Shown in pieces: positions 24,977 to 32,904 of a stretch of 54,790 bases of DNA (position 1 is its first letter; each line of letters begins with the position of its first letter). The stretch lies in contig JAFZAP010000069.1 of NCBI GenBank assembly GCA_017557185.1, forward strand, positions 1-54,790, read 5' to 3'. The notes beneath the pieces are model-generated. The model searched no databases and was not told the origin of the DNA. It worked only from the letters and a program-made list of their open reading frames with translations. Position numbers and translations under genes: made by a program. This DNA is from Prevotella sp. GTDB lineage: Bacteria; Bacteroidota; Bacteroidia; Bacteroidales; Bacteroidaceae.

Positions 24977-26731
24977 ATGAAAATCAGAAATGTCATGTTA
25001 GCGATTGCCCTGATGACGGCCGTCTCGGCTGCTGGGCAGGACGGTCCAACGATGGGCTGGAGTTCGTGGAACACTTTCGGCGTGAACATCAGCGAGAGTA
25101 TTATCAAGAGTCAGGCCAACTCGATGGTCAACAAAGGATTGAGCGACGTGGGCTTCGACCACATCAACATCGACGACGGCTACTTCGGCGGGCGCGACAA
25201 GGACGACGGCCATCTGTTGATTCACTCCACGCGCTTTCCTAAAGGACTGAAGCCCGTTGCTGACTACATACACAGTAAGGGCCTGAAGGCGGGCATCTAC
25301 AGCGATGCAGGCCGAAACACGTGTGGCTCGATGTTCAACGGCGATGCAACGGGAAAGGGCGTCGGCCTCTACGAACATGACCAACAGGATGCCGACTTCT
25401 TCTTCAAGGAGTGCGGATTTGATTTCATCAAGGTGGACTTCTGTGGCGGTTCGTACTTTCACAACGAGGATCATCTGGTGCTCGACGAGCAGGAGCGCTA
25501 CACGGCAATTGCTGAAGCTATCAGGAATACGGGCCGGACGGATGTACGCATGAATGCCTGCCGCTGGGCTTATCCTGGCACTTGGATCGACGGTGCCGCT
25601 TTTTCGTGGCGCACGACGGGCGATATCAATGATTCGTGGGAGTCGGTAAGGGGCATCATAGCGGAGAATCTTTATCTCTCAGCCTATTGTAGCAAGGGGC
25701 ACTATAACGATATGGACATGCTGGAAGTGGGGCGCTCGCTGACGACGGAGGAGGACAAAACTCACTTCGGCATGTGGTGTATCATGAATTCTCCGCTGCT
25801 CATCGGCTGTGACTTGCGCAACATCAAGTCGACGGCTCTCACGCTGTTGAAGAACAGGGAGCTGATTGCCCTGAATCAGGACACGCTCTACCAGCAGGCT
25901 TACGTGGTTGGGCAGGTGAACGGTTGCTATGTGTTGGTGAAAGACCTTGAAGAGCGATACGGGACGAAGCGCGCCTTCGCCGTCTATAATCCCAATGATG
26001 CACAGAAGGTGGTGCAGGTGAACTTCTCCGACTTGGACCTCGCTGGCACGGTGAAGTTGCGCGATGTGTTCCAGAAGAAGGATGTGGGCGAGATGACCGA
26101 CGGCTACGAAGTGACGGTTCCTGCTCACGGCACGCGTATCTACGTGGCTGAGGCTGAGACGCGCCTGGAGCGCACTCGCTATGAAGCTGAGACGGGCTAC
26201 ATCAGCACCTATCAGGAAATCAAGAACAACCAAGCTGAGAAGTCGGGCATCTATGAGACTGCCGACTACTGCTCGGCAGGCTACAAGGCCGGTTGGCTGG
26301 GTCAGAGCGAGGCGAACAGTCTGCAGTGGCGCGATGTTTACAGTCGCGACGGCGGGAAGTATCGGCTGACGGTTGCCTTCATCTCCGGCGAGAATCGCAA
26401 TATCACCGTGAGCGTGAATGGCGAGAAGGTAACAACGTTTGCTGGCAATAGCGGCGGCTGGCAGAAGGTGGGCACTAAGACCGTCAACATCGAACTGCAG
26501 AAGGGACTGAACACGATTAGCCTCTCGAACGCCACGAACTGGATGCCCGATATCGACTATATCAAAGTTGTCGCGGTCGTTCCTTCTGACATTCATCCCG
26601 TTGCCGTTGAGCAGGGCAATGCCGTCACCTACGATTTGTCGGGGCGGAAGATTGTAAGTGGTAAATCGGTTAATGGTCAATTGCAGAAGGGTATCATCAT
26701 CCGCAATGGGCGTAAAGTTGTGAGGAATTGA
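24977..26731 (+). CDS. GH27 alpha-galactosidase with C-terminal carbohydrate-binding module
   Basis: A 584-aa exported retaining glycosidase cleaving alpha-galactosides. A signal peptide (about 1-20, AIALMTAVSAAG) is followed by the GH27 start PTMGWSSWNTFGVNIS. The nucleophile is Asp154 in FIKVDFCGG and the acid/base Asp216 in RTTGDINDSW. A C-terminal antiparallel beta domain and a CBM6/35-like module (about 396-540, RYEAETGYI ... WMPDIDYIKV) follow. The last 40 residues (TYDLSGRKIV ... IIRNGRKVVR) match the tail type of the preceding protein and may be a sorting or anchoring signal. Likely role: degradation of galactose-containing plant or host glycans in the periplasm or at the cell surface. 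No SusC/SusD genes are adjacent. Confidence 0.93.
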   Translation: MKIRNVMLAIALMTAVSAAGQDGPTMGWSSWNTFGVNISESIIKSQANSMVNKGLSDVGFDHINIDDGYFGGRDKDDGHLLIHSTRFPKGLKPVADYIHSKGLKAGIYSDAGRNTCGSMFNGDATGKGVGLYEHDQQDADFFFKECGFDFIKVDFCGGSYFHNEDHLVLDEQERYTAIAEAIRNTGRTDVRMNACRWAYPGTWIDGAAFSWRTTGDINDSWESVRGIIAENLYLSAYCSKGHYNDMDMLEVGRSLTTEEDKTHFGMWCIMNSPLLIGCDLRNIKSTALTLLKNRELIALNQDTLYQQAYVVGQVNGCYVLVKDLEERYGTKRAFAVYNPNDAQKVVQVNFSDLDLAGTVKLRDVFQKKDVGEMTDGYEVTVPAHGTRIYVAEAETRLERTRYEAETGYISTYQEIKNNQAEKSGIYETADYCSAGYKAGWLGQSEANSLQWRDVYSRDGGKYRLTVAFISGENRNITVSVNGEKVTTFAGNSGGWQKVGTKTVNIELQKGLNTISLSNATNWMPDIDYIKVVAVVPSDIHPVAVEQGNAVTYDLSGRKIVSGKSVNGQLQKGIIIRNGRKVVRN

Positions 26732-26735
26732 AGCC

Positions 26736-26845
26736 CCACCCCGGCCTGCCCTCCGTCGCGAATGGGGATTCGCTCCCCTTTGTGGGGCCGCAGCCACGCC
26801 GGTGGCTGCTCTGAAGACCCCAGTCGCCCCAAAGGGGGAGGGAGA
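26736..26845. repeat. Composite of dispersed GC-rich repeats
   Basis: Contains CCCCACCCCGGCCTGCCCTC, a GGGGATTCGCTCCCC hairpin, and TTTGTGGGGCCGCAGCCACG continuing CCGGTGGC (26779-26806), which recurs at 36318-36345 with one change. No coding potential seen. Confidence 0.5.
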
Positions 26846-26877
26846 AAGAGGTTCCTCCGACCGTGAAGAGAATGGGG

Positions 26878-27057
26878 TTAGTATTTGCTCTCTCGGCGTT
26901 CTTTCCAGACGTAGGTGGCGGCACCTGCGATGACGAGCAGCAGGCCGATGGCCAGCACGGCGTTGTGGCGGGTGAGTCCTGTGGCATAGCCCAGGGCAAG
27001 AACGGCGACTCCTGCATAGACGAGGGGCAAACCGAGCAATTTATTGAGTTTTCTCAT
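26878..27057 (-). CDS. Small two-helix membrane protein
   Basis: A 59-aa protein, MRKLNKLLGLPLVYAGVAVL followed by a short turn and a second hydrophobic segment AVLAIGLLLVIAGAATYVW, ending in a basic tail (KERRESKY). Two transmembrane helices are predicted with both ends cytoplasmic. I recognise it only as a recurring small Bacteroidota membrane protein next to ribosomal genes. The upstream in-frame ATG at 27102 is rejected, since it falls inside the predicted -7 box (27100-27107). Confidence 0.6.
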   Translation of the reverse strand: MRKLNKLLGLPLVYAGVAVLALGYATGLTRHNAVLAIGLLLVIAGAATYVWKERRESKY

Positions 27058-27099
27058 CGTTTTCGGGTTGTTTTGCGTTGAAATGCAATGTTTTGTGTG

Positions 27100-27107
27100 C
27101 AAAATTA
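27100..27107 (-). promoter_or_regulatory. -7 element for the small membrane protein gene
   Basis: TAATTTTG on the minus strand, back to back with the rpsF promoter (27118-27148). Confidence 0.45.
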
Positions 27108-27117
27108 CTAAAAAAAT

Positions 27118-27148
27118 TTGGTAGGTTGAAGAAAAAGTAGTAATTTTG
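27118..27148 (+). promoter_or_regulatory. Promoter of rpsF-rpsR-rplI
   Basis: TTTG (27118-27121), 19 bp, TAATTTTG (27141-27148): full Bacteroidota consensus. The leader to rpsF is about 40 nt, too short for a large autoregulatory structure. Confidence 0.75.
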
Positions 27149-27195
27149 CACCGCTTTTTGCAAAAATAACATTATTAATCAATTATTTAAGTAGT

Positions 27196-27540
27196 ATGAA
27201 TCAATACGAAACCGTTTTCATTTTAACTCCCGTTTTGTCTGATGATCAGATGAAGGAAACGGTCGAAAAGTTCAAGAAGATTCTGACTGACAATGGTGCA
27301 GAGATTGTGAACGAAGAGACCTGGGGATTGAAGAAGATGGCTTACGCTATCCAGAAGAAGTCGACAGGTTTCTACTGTCTGCTGGAGTTCAAGGGTGAGC
27401 CTACTATCGTTGACAAGCTCGAGACCGGCTTCCGCCGCGACGAGAAGGTAATCCGTTACATTACAGTTAAAGAAGACAAGCACATGGTGGCCTGGTCGGA
27501 GAAGCGCCGCGCCAAGCTTGGTAAAAAAGAGGAGGCTTAA
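27196..27540 (+). CDS. rpsF: 30S ribosomal protein S6
   Basis: A 114-aa S6 with the ferredoxin-like fold, beginning [19 protein letters not shown]. Later motifs are [20 protein letters not shown] and VIRYITVK, which carry the 16S rRNA and S18 contact strands. First gene of the S6-S18-L9 operon, 3 bp before rpsR. The C-terminus is Lys/Arg-rich ([12 protein letters not shown]). No single-strand-binding protein gene lies between rpsF and rpsR, as is usual for Bacteroidota. Confidence 0.97.
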   Translation: MNQYETVFILTPVLSDDQMKETVEKFKKILTDNGAEIVNEETWGLKKMAYAIQKKSTGFYCLLEFKGEPTIVDKLETGFRRDEKVIRYITVKEDKHMVAWSEKRRAKLGKKEEA

Positions 27541-27543
27541 ACT

Positions 27544-27810
27544 ATGGCAGAACAAACAGAAATCCGTTATCTCACTGCTCCTTCCATCGATACGAAGAAG
27601 AAGAAGTATTGCCGTTTCAAGAAGAGCGGTATCAAGTACATCGACTACAAGGATCCCGAGTTCCTGAAGAAGTTCCTCAACGAGCAGGGTAAGATTCTTC
27701 CCCGCCGCATCACCGGAACCTCTCTGAAGTATCAGCGCCGTGTGGCACAGGCCGTGAAGCGTGCCCGTCACATCGCCTTGCTTCCTTTCGTAACCGATTT
27801 GATGAAATAA
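27544..27810 (+). CDS. rpsR: 30S ribosomal protein S18
   Basis: An 88-aa protein with the diagnostic central region [18 protein letters not shown], then [20 protein letters not shown] and RHIALLPFV, which form the helix that binds 16S rRNA next to S6. Slightly extended at the N-terminus ([15 protein letters not shown]) relative to E. coli. Middle gene of the operon, 3 bp after rpsF and 19 bp before rplI. Confidence 0.97.
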   Translation: MAEQTEIRYLTAPSIDTKKKKYCRFKKSGIKYIDYKDPEFLKKFLNEQGKILPRRITGTSLKYQRRVAQAVKRARHIALLPFVTDLMK

Positions 27811-27829
27811 TTAAAGAGGAGGAAACAGA

Positions 27830-28402
27830 ATGGAAATTATACTGAAAGAAGATATTATCGGCTTGGGATACAAGAACGATATCGTGAACGTGAAGAACGG
27901 CTACGGCCGTAACTATCTCATCCCCTCAGGCAAGGGCGTCATCGCTTCGGAGAGCGCTAAGAAGGTGCTGGCCGAGAATCTGCGCCAGCAGGCTCACAAG
28001 CTTGCCGTGCTGAAGCAGAATGCTGAGGAGAAGGCTAAGGTGTTCGAGGGCGTGGCTCTTGAGATTCCCGCTAAGGTGAGCATGACTGGTCAGCTCTACG
28101 GTTCCGTAGGTGCTGCTCAGGTGGTTGCCGCTCTGGCTGAGAAGGGCATCGAGGTTGATCGCAAGATCGTCACCATGCGCGATGCTAAGCAGCTGGGTGA
28201 GTATGAGGCCGTTGTGCACTTCCACAAGGAAGTTGAGGTGAAGGTGCCCGTGAAGGTGGTTGCCGAGAACCCCGAAGTGCTGAAAGCTCCCGTTGTTGAG
28301 GAAGCTCCCGCTGCTCCTGCTGTGGAAGAGGAGATTGCCGAAGAGGTTGAGGAGTTCGTTGAAGAGGCCCTCGACGCTGAGGAAGAAGCCGCTGCAGAGT
28401 AA
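27830..28402 (+). CDS. rplI: 50S ribosomal protein L9
   Basis: A 190-aa protein. The N-terminal rRNA-binding domain is MEIILKEDIIGLGYKNDIVN followed by VKNGYGRNYLIPSGKGV. A long connecting helix and a C-terminal domain (KVSMTGQLYGSV ... VHFHKEVEVKVPV) complete the normal fold, at about 148 residues. Beyond that is an extra acidic tail of about 40 residues rich in Glu, Ala and Pro (EEIAEEVEEFVEEAL). Such acidic extensions are known on Bacteroidota L9 and their role is not established. Last gene of the operon, followed by an intrinsic terminator. Confidence 0.96.
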   Translation: MEIILKEDIIGLGYKNDIVNVKNGYGRNYLIPSGKGVIASESAKKVLAENLRQQAHKLAVLKQNAEEKAKVFEGVALEIPAKVSMTGQLYGSVGAAQVVAALAEKGIEVDRKIVTMRDAKQLGEYEAVVHFHKEVEVKVPVKVVAENPEVLKAPVVEEAPAAPAVEEEIAEEVEEFVEEALDAEEEAAAE

Positions 28403-28467
28403 AGATTTCATCGATACTCGCAAAAAGCAAAGGCAATTATTTGCGCTGTAAAGCAACTTGATAAGAA

Positions 28468-28509
28468 AGTCCTGGCTCTGTCATAGAGTCAGGACTTCTT
28501 TTTTTTTAG
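28468..28509 (+). terminator. Intrinsic terminator after rplI
   Basis: AGTCCTGGCTCTGTCATAGA followed by GTCAGGACT forms a stem (AGTCCTG with CAGGACT plus an inner CTCTGTCATAGAG), then a run of nine T. Confidence 0.88.
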
Positions 28510-29153
28510 GTCTCTTTTAACTCCCTAATCGTCTTGAGTGGGTCGGCAGCCTTGAAGACATAGCTGCCGCTGACCAGCACATCGACACCGGCTGCTACCA
28601 GGCGCGGTGCGGTTTCAGCCTGCACGCCGCCGTCGACTTCGATGAGGGCGTGGCTACCCGTGTCAGCGATGAGCTTGCGCAGCCGCTTTACCTTGTCGAT
28701 GGTGTTTTCGATGAACTTCTGTCCGCCGAAGCCCGGGTTGACGCTCATCAGCAGCACCATATCGACATCACCGATGATGTCTTCGAGTACGCTCACGGGC
28801 GTGGACGGGTTGAGGGTGACGCCTGCTTTCATGCCGGCCTGGTGAATCTCTTCGATGGTGCGGTGGAGGTGCGTGCAAGCCTCATAGTGAACGTTCATCA
28901 TCATCGCACCCAGTCGGGCGGTCTGCTGGATGTAGCGTTCCGGTTTTACAATCATGTAGTGCACATCGAGGGGCTTTTGGCAAATCTTCGCTACGGCTTC
29001 AAGCACGGGGAAGCCAAACGAGATGTTCGGCACGAAGACGCCGTCCATCACATCGAGATGCAGCCAGTCGGCTTCGCTTCGGTTGATCATGTCGATGTCG
29101 TCAGCAAGGTGAGCGAAATCGGCAGCCAACAATGAGGGTGATACCTTAGTCAT
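28506..29153 (-). CDS. rpe: Ribulose-phosphate 3-epimerase
   Basis: Interconverts ribulose 5-phosphate and xylulose 5-phosphate in the pentose phosphate pathway. A 215-aa TIM barrel: SPSLLAADFAHLADDI (start), LHLDVMDGVFVPNISFG (catalytic Asp and metal site), DVHYMI (His), MSVNPGFGGQKFI (phosphate loop), and IEVDGGV (second catalytic Asp). ATG at 29153 gives the usual N-terminus. A longer start would run into the stop of the small gene upstream. It follows that 41-aa gene by 17 bp and probably shares its transcript. Confidence 0.95.
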   Translation of the reverse strand: MTKVSPSLLAADFAHLADDIDMINRSEADWLHLDVMDGVFVPNISFGFPVLEAVAKICQKPLDVHYMIVKPERYIQQTARLGAMMMNVHYEACTHLHRTIEEIHQAGMKAGVTLNPSTPVSVLEDIIGDVDMVLLMSVNPGFGGQKFIENTIDKVKRLRKLIADTGSHALIEVDGGVQAETAPRLVAAGVDVLVSGSYVFKAADPLKTIRELKET

Positions 29154-29170
29154 TGAGGAGTTGAGGGGGA

Positions 29171-29296
29171 TTAGTTCAGACAATATACTTCCGTGCGGCC
29201 ATTCATTTTAATGGCTCGATAGCTGTAGGCTATCTGTCGGATCATGTTAAGTACGTGCTCGGAAGGCTTCAGTTCTTCTTGAGTAAAATGCTGCAT
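29171..29296 (-). CDS. 41-aa conserved-looking small protein
   Basis: A short open frame: MQHFTQEELKPSEHVLNMIR continuing QIAYSYRAIKMNGRTEVYCLN. It has a clear start, no rare-codon signs and a protein-like amphipathic pattern (KPSxxVLNxIRQIAYSYR). I associate this pattern with short uncharacterised Bacteroidota proteins. No signal peptide or membrane helix. It is 17 bp upstream of rpe on the same strand. Function unknown. Confidence comes from composition and placement, not from a search. Confidence 0.6.
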   Translation of the reverse strand: MQHFTQEELKPSEHVLNMIRQIAYSYRAIKMNGRTEVYCLN

Positions 29297-29423
29297 AGGC
29301 AATCTGTTTTTGGGGTTTCTATAATTATAACGAAACAGTATGGGCGATTATTATATGGAAATGAAAAAAAATTTTTAGGCATTCATTTTCCCTTCTGCGT
29401 TGTCTTTTTTCATTTTTTATTTG

Positions 29424-29431
29424 TATCTTTG
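29424..29431 (+). promoter_or_regulatory. -7 element for the TrpF-like gene
   Basis: TATCTTTG, 23 bp before the ATG at 29454, with TTG at 29400-29402 about 21 bp upstream. Confidence 0.55.
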
Positions 29432-29453
29432 CATCGATAAAAAAAAGGAAGAC

Positions 29454-29807
29454 ATGGAATCGCAATACCAGATATTTGACTTCAGACCTGACAGCCCCGA
29501 CTATGTGAAAATGATTAGTTCGCGGGCAGGCATCATTCCCGACTACAGCGAGGAGCGGTTGCGCTCGCTGAGGACTGCTGCCGACGAGGTGGAGCAGGCC
29601 GGTGAGAAGAAGGTACGCGTGGGCATTTTTGCCGACGACATGCCGCAGAACATCGTGACAAGGGTATATAACTACCAACTCGACGTGATCCTTTTGAAAG
29701 GAAACGAGAGCGATGTGATGATCGACAACCTGCACCGCACGCTCGATCCCGACATTCGTCCGGGCATCAGAATTGTTAGGACGCTTGATCTTCCTTCGAC
29801 GGACTGA
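29454..29807 (+). CDS. Short TrpF-like protein (partial phosphoribosylanthranilate isomerase fold)
   Basis: A 117-aa protein whose middle (KKVRVGIFADDMPQNIVTRV followed by YNYQLDVILLKGNESDVMID) resembles the phosphoribosylanthranilate isomerase stretch where VGVF and VQLHG lie on successive strands. Intact TrpF is about 200 aa. Both the N-terminal catalytic Cys strand and the C-terminal catalytic Asp/phosphate loops are missing, so it cannot form a full barrel. It has its own promoter and normal codon use, which argues against a random relic, but enzymatic activity is unlikely. It overlaps the convergent symporter gene end by 32 bp. No other trp genes are in the window. Confidence 0.5.
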   Translation: MESQYQIFDFRPDSPDYVKMISSRAGIIPDYSEERLRSLRTAADEVEQAGEKKVRVGIFADDMPQNIVTRVYNYQLDVILLKGNESDVMIDNLHRTLDPDIRPGIRIVRTLDLPSTD

Positions 29808-32430
29808 GTGTCCGCCACGTGAAGCCCTTCAGCTCGCGACGCTCCGGCAACACGAATGAAAGGAGAAGTGCCACAAGTGTCGAGACGGCGATGGCCGTGA
29901 AGCCGAAGAGCAGGAAGTTTGCATCGCTATAGAAGTTCATCCAGAATACCGTGAGCGTACCCGCGAGGAAGCCCACGAAGGCAGCGCGTGCGCCGATGCG
30001 TTGGAAGAAGATGCCCATGATGAACAATGCGCCTACGGCTCCCGAGAGCAGTCCAAGGATGGTGTTGAAGTAGTCGAGGAGCGACTGGATGTTCATCGTT
30101 GCCATCAGGATGGCGATGAGCATGCCGATGAGTCCGCTGACGATGCCCGTCAGGCGGGCTGTTTTTACTGTGTCGGCGTCGCTGATGGCGGGGTGTGCCT
30201 TCTTCCAGATATCGACAGTGAACGCTGTCGAGATGCTGTTGATGTTCGACGAGATGGTCGACATCGTAGCGGCAAACACCGCTGCGATGAGCAGTCCGGC
30301 GATGCCTGCCGGCAGCTGGCTCATCATGAAGAACGGGAAGATGGCATCGGTCTTCTGCATCGTCAGGTCAGTGGCGGTGGGGTGTGTCTGGTAGAACGTG
30401 TAGAGACCCGTGCCGATGGTGAAGAAGGCGATGGTGACGATGACCGACATCATGCCGTTGGTGAGGATGCCGCGTGCTGCCGAGTGCTCGTCCTTCGTGG
30501 TGAGATAGCGCTGGATCACCGTCTGATCGCTGGTGTAGGAGATGATGTTGTTGGCCAAGCCGCCGAGAATGACCACCCAGAAGGTGGCAGTGCGGTAGTC
30601 GAACGACCAGTCGAAGAGCCGGAACTTGTCGTTCACGTTGGCAATATGGAAGAAGTCCGATGCCCCGCTGCCCGTGTTGAAGATGAGGTAGCCTGCAGCG
30701 AGGAACGCGCCACCCACGAGGATGATGCCCTGCACGACATCACCCCAGACGACGGCCTCGACGCCACCCATCGTGCAATAAATAATGGTGACGATGGCCA
30801 TCACGACGATGCAGACGTAGATGTCGATGCCGGTGACGGCAGTCATCGCCAGTGAGGGCAGGAAGAGCACCAGCGCCATTCGTGCCACCATGAACACGAT
30901 GAACAGCACAGATGCCATCAGTCGGATGGCATACGAGAAGCGGTGCTCGAGGTATTCGTAGGCTGTCGTGACGTTCAGTCGGCGGAAGAACGGCAGGAAA
31001 TACTTAATGACGGGGAACGACACGATGAGTATGCACACCTGCATGGGGTAGTAGGTCCAGTCGGTCATATAGGCCTTTGCGGGTATCGACATATAGGTGA
31101 TGGCTGAGAGCATCGTTGCGAAGATGCTGATGCCTGCCGCCCACCACGGGATGCGGTTGCCGCCCTTGAAGAAGTCGTCGGAGCCTGCTTCGCGCCGCAT
31201 GAAGTAATAGCCGAGCAGGAGCATCGCGATGAGATATGCCACCAGCACCAGGTAGTTCAGCCAACCGAACTTGGCGGTGTAGCTGATGGCGAGCCTCGAA
31301 ACGTCTGCAGTGCGCACGCCCGGCTTCAGCTCACCATTTATTATATAATAGGTGTTGGCCTTGTTGCCTTTCACCACAGCCGCGCCGGCACGCGCCAGCC
31401 GCTGGTCGGCAAAGGTGCACGACCAGGCACCCGTGATGGTGTTGTAGACGAGTAGCGAGTCGCGGAATCGATACCAGTCGGCGGGATGCGTGAGGTAGTC
31501 GGCTTGCTGATCGCGAAGCGCTGCCTCGAACACTATCTTGTTCACGCCTCCGAAGAGCAGGATGTTGTTCGCACCGCACGTAATGGCTGTCGCTCCAACG
31601 GCGGCAAAATAAGTGGGCAAAGCAGAAGCGCTCGAGATGCCCGACACCCCGGCAGTCTTGTTTTCCCCGAAGTCGTCGGTCATGTAGACTGTGCGCTTCG
31701 ACTTGGTCTTCAGGTTCCACACCTCGATGGTGTTGGCGCATTGCTTACGGGCAGCGTCGAAGCCGCCTATGAGCAGCAGTTCCGACCCGTTGCTGCCGTT
31801 CTGTACGGCGAGACAGGGCTGCAGGCGGTTCTCGTCGGATTCCGTGAAGGTCTTCCAACTGGTTGCGCCCTTCGCATAGTCCAATGTGTAAACGGCTTGA
31901 TTGGCTTCGCCGTCGGTCTGTCCGCCCGCCACGTAGATGATTCCATCGGCATATGTGGCTGCCAACTGGTCGAGGCCTACAGGCAGCGCAGGAAGCGGCG
32001 ACGAGGTACCTTCTTTCAGCAGATACACGTCTGCAAGAGAGGACTTGCCGTCGGTAGTGCCGCCGATGCAGACGATGCCTTCAGGAACAGTGACGCTGGC
32101 GCCATAGGCAGTGGGGTGGGGCAGGTCGCCCAGCTTCTCCCATCCGTGCGGGTCGCCAACGGCGAGTCCGTAGATGTCGGAATAGAATCGCTTCTCGCCA
32201 CTTTCGGCAGCGGGCGTCTCAGGGAAGTTGCAGCCGCCAGCCACGATGAGCCAGTCGCCCGACACACCTGCGAAGGGTGCCGCCACACCTTGCACGCTGT
32301 CGCCGACCACCAGTTGCGGCATGTCGTCAACACTAAAGCTATTGAACTGACGGTTGTCGTTCTTGTTGCCGCAGCCTGCTGCCAGCACGGCAAGCAGCAC
32401 GAGCGAAATCGCGATTCTCCACTTCTTCAT
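29776..32430 (-). CDS. Fusion: kelch-type mutarotase + sodium:solute symporter
   Basis: An 884-aa fusion. A lipoprotein-like signal with lipobox LAAGC (Cys20) leads into a periplasmic kelch beta-propeller (about 35-370) of the cyclically permuted mutarotase type, seen as GDWLIVAGGCNFPE, GIVCIGGTTDG, GIIYVAGGQTDGEAN and ELLLIGGFDA. From about 390 there is a full SSS-family Na+ symporter with about 13 helices (GSDDFFKGGNRIPWWAAGIS, SYTSDQTVIQRYLTTKD, ISSNINSISTAF). N-acetylneuraminate mutarotase (NanM) has this propeller, so sialic acid uptake is a sensible hypothesis: the propeller supplies the right anomer to the carrier. No other nan gene lies nearby. If Cys20 is lipidated, the chain is tethered at both domains. 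Confidence 0.85.
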   Translation of the reverse strand: MKKWRIAISLVLLAVLAAGCGNKNDNRQFNSFSVDDMPQLVVGDSVQGVAAPFAGVSGDWLIVAGGCNFPETPAAESGEKRFYSDIYGLAVGDPHGWEKLGDLPHPTAYGASVTVPEGIVCIGGTTDGKSSLADVYLLKEGTSSPLPALPVGLDQLAATYADGIIYVAGGQTDGEANQAVYTLDYAKGATSWKTFTESDENRLQPCLAVQNGSNGSELLLIGGFDAARKQCANTIEVWNLKTKSKRTVYMTDDFGENKTAGVSGISSASALPTYFAAVGATAITCGANNILLFGGVNKIVFEAALRDQQADYLTHPADWYRFRDSLLVYNTITGAWSCTFADQRLARAGAAVVKGNKANTYYIINGELKPGVRTADVSRLAISYTAKFGWLNYLVLVAYLIAMLLLGYYFMRREAGSDDFFKGGNRIPWWAAGISIFATMLSAITYMSIPAKAYMTDWTYYPMQVCILIVSFPVIKYFLPFFRRLNVTTAYEYLEHRFSYAIRLMASVLFIVFMVARMALVLFLPSLAMTAVTGIDIYVCIVVMAIVTIIYCTMGGVEAVVWGDVVQGIILVGGAFLAAGYLIFNTGSGASDFFHIANVNDKFRLFDWSFDYRTATFWVVILGGLANNIISYTSDQTVIQRYLTTKDEHSAARGILTNGMMSVIVTIAFFTIGTGLYTFYQTHPTATDLTMQKTDAIFPFFMMSQLPAGIAGLLIAAVFAATMSTISSNINSISTAFTVDIWKKAHPAISDADTVKTARLTGIVSGLIGMLIAILMATMNIQSLLDYFNTILGLLSGAVGALFIMGIFFQRIGARAAFVGFLAGTLTVFWMNFYSDANFLLFGFTAIAVSTLVALLLSFVLPERRELKGFTWRTLSPSKEDQAS

Positions 32431-32524
32431 AACCAGTATTTTTTATCTAGGTTAAATTAATACTTTCTTGAGCCCTACTGCAAAAAACGCCTTTGATTAG
32501 CGACTTGAAAAAAACAGAAAAACA

Positions 32525-32836
32525 CCGCTTATGGCGGCTGCGGTCTTCGACCTTTCGTGTTGTCCTTCCGTCCTGTGCCCAAAAGCGAGCTTTTGCACAG
32601 CCCGCAAGCCCATCACGGTTTTGTTCCAAAACTCAGCCGCCACAGCGGAAAAAACATAAAAAAAGTTCTCTCCTCACGGCTGTAGTCCCCTCCTTCTGGA
32701 AGGAGGGGTCAGGGGTGGTAGAGAGAAATACGGTCCTAACATCTTTATTTAAATTGGTTAAGCATTCTTTGACCCGCTACCACCCCGTCCTACGGACACC
32801 CCTCCTTCCCGAAGGAGGGGACCACGCTGGGTGCTT
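32525..32836. repeat. Two nested inverted-repeat elements in a 474-bp gene-free gap
   Basis: Element 1: CCGCTTATGGCGGCTG (32525-32540) with its inverted partner CAGCCGCCACAGCGG (32634-32648). Element 2: TCCCCTCCTTCTGGAAGGAG (from 32686) with an inverted counterpart ending in CCTTCCCGAAGGAGGGG (to 32820). Each arm is itself palindromic. Element 2's tail (GGAGGGGACCACGCTGGGTG then a T-run and AGGTCTAG) recurs at 38572-38634. Nothing coding is seen in 32431-32904; a 60-aa minus frame here is repeat-derived. Confidence 0.65.
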
Positions 32837-32904
32837 TTTTTTATTGTTTTTTTCAGGTCTAGCTCCAGGAAAACTTATGTACGTCTGTTACGTATGTCTT
32901 TTCT

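Noticed and set aside
29400-29453. Longer start for the TrpF-like gene (MSFFIFYLYLCIDKKK...)
   Set aside because: Overlaps the TATCTTTG promoter box; the ATG at 29454 follows it correctly.
32447-32629. 60-codon minus frame ahead of the mutarotase-symporter gene
   Set aside because: Lies within inverted-repeat sequence; no good start region and composition reflects the repeat.
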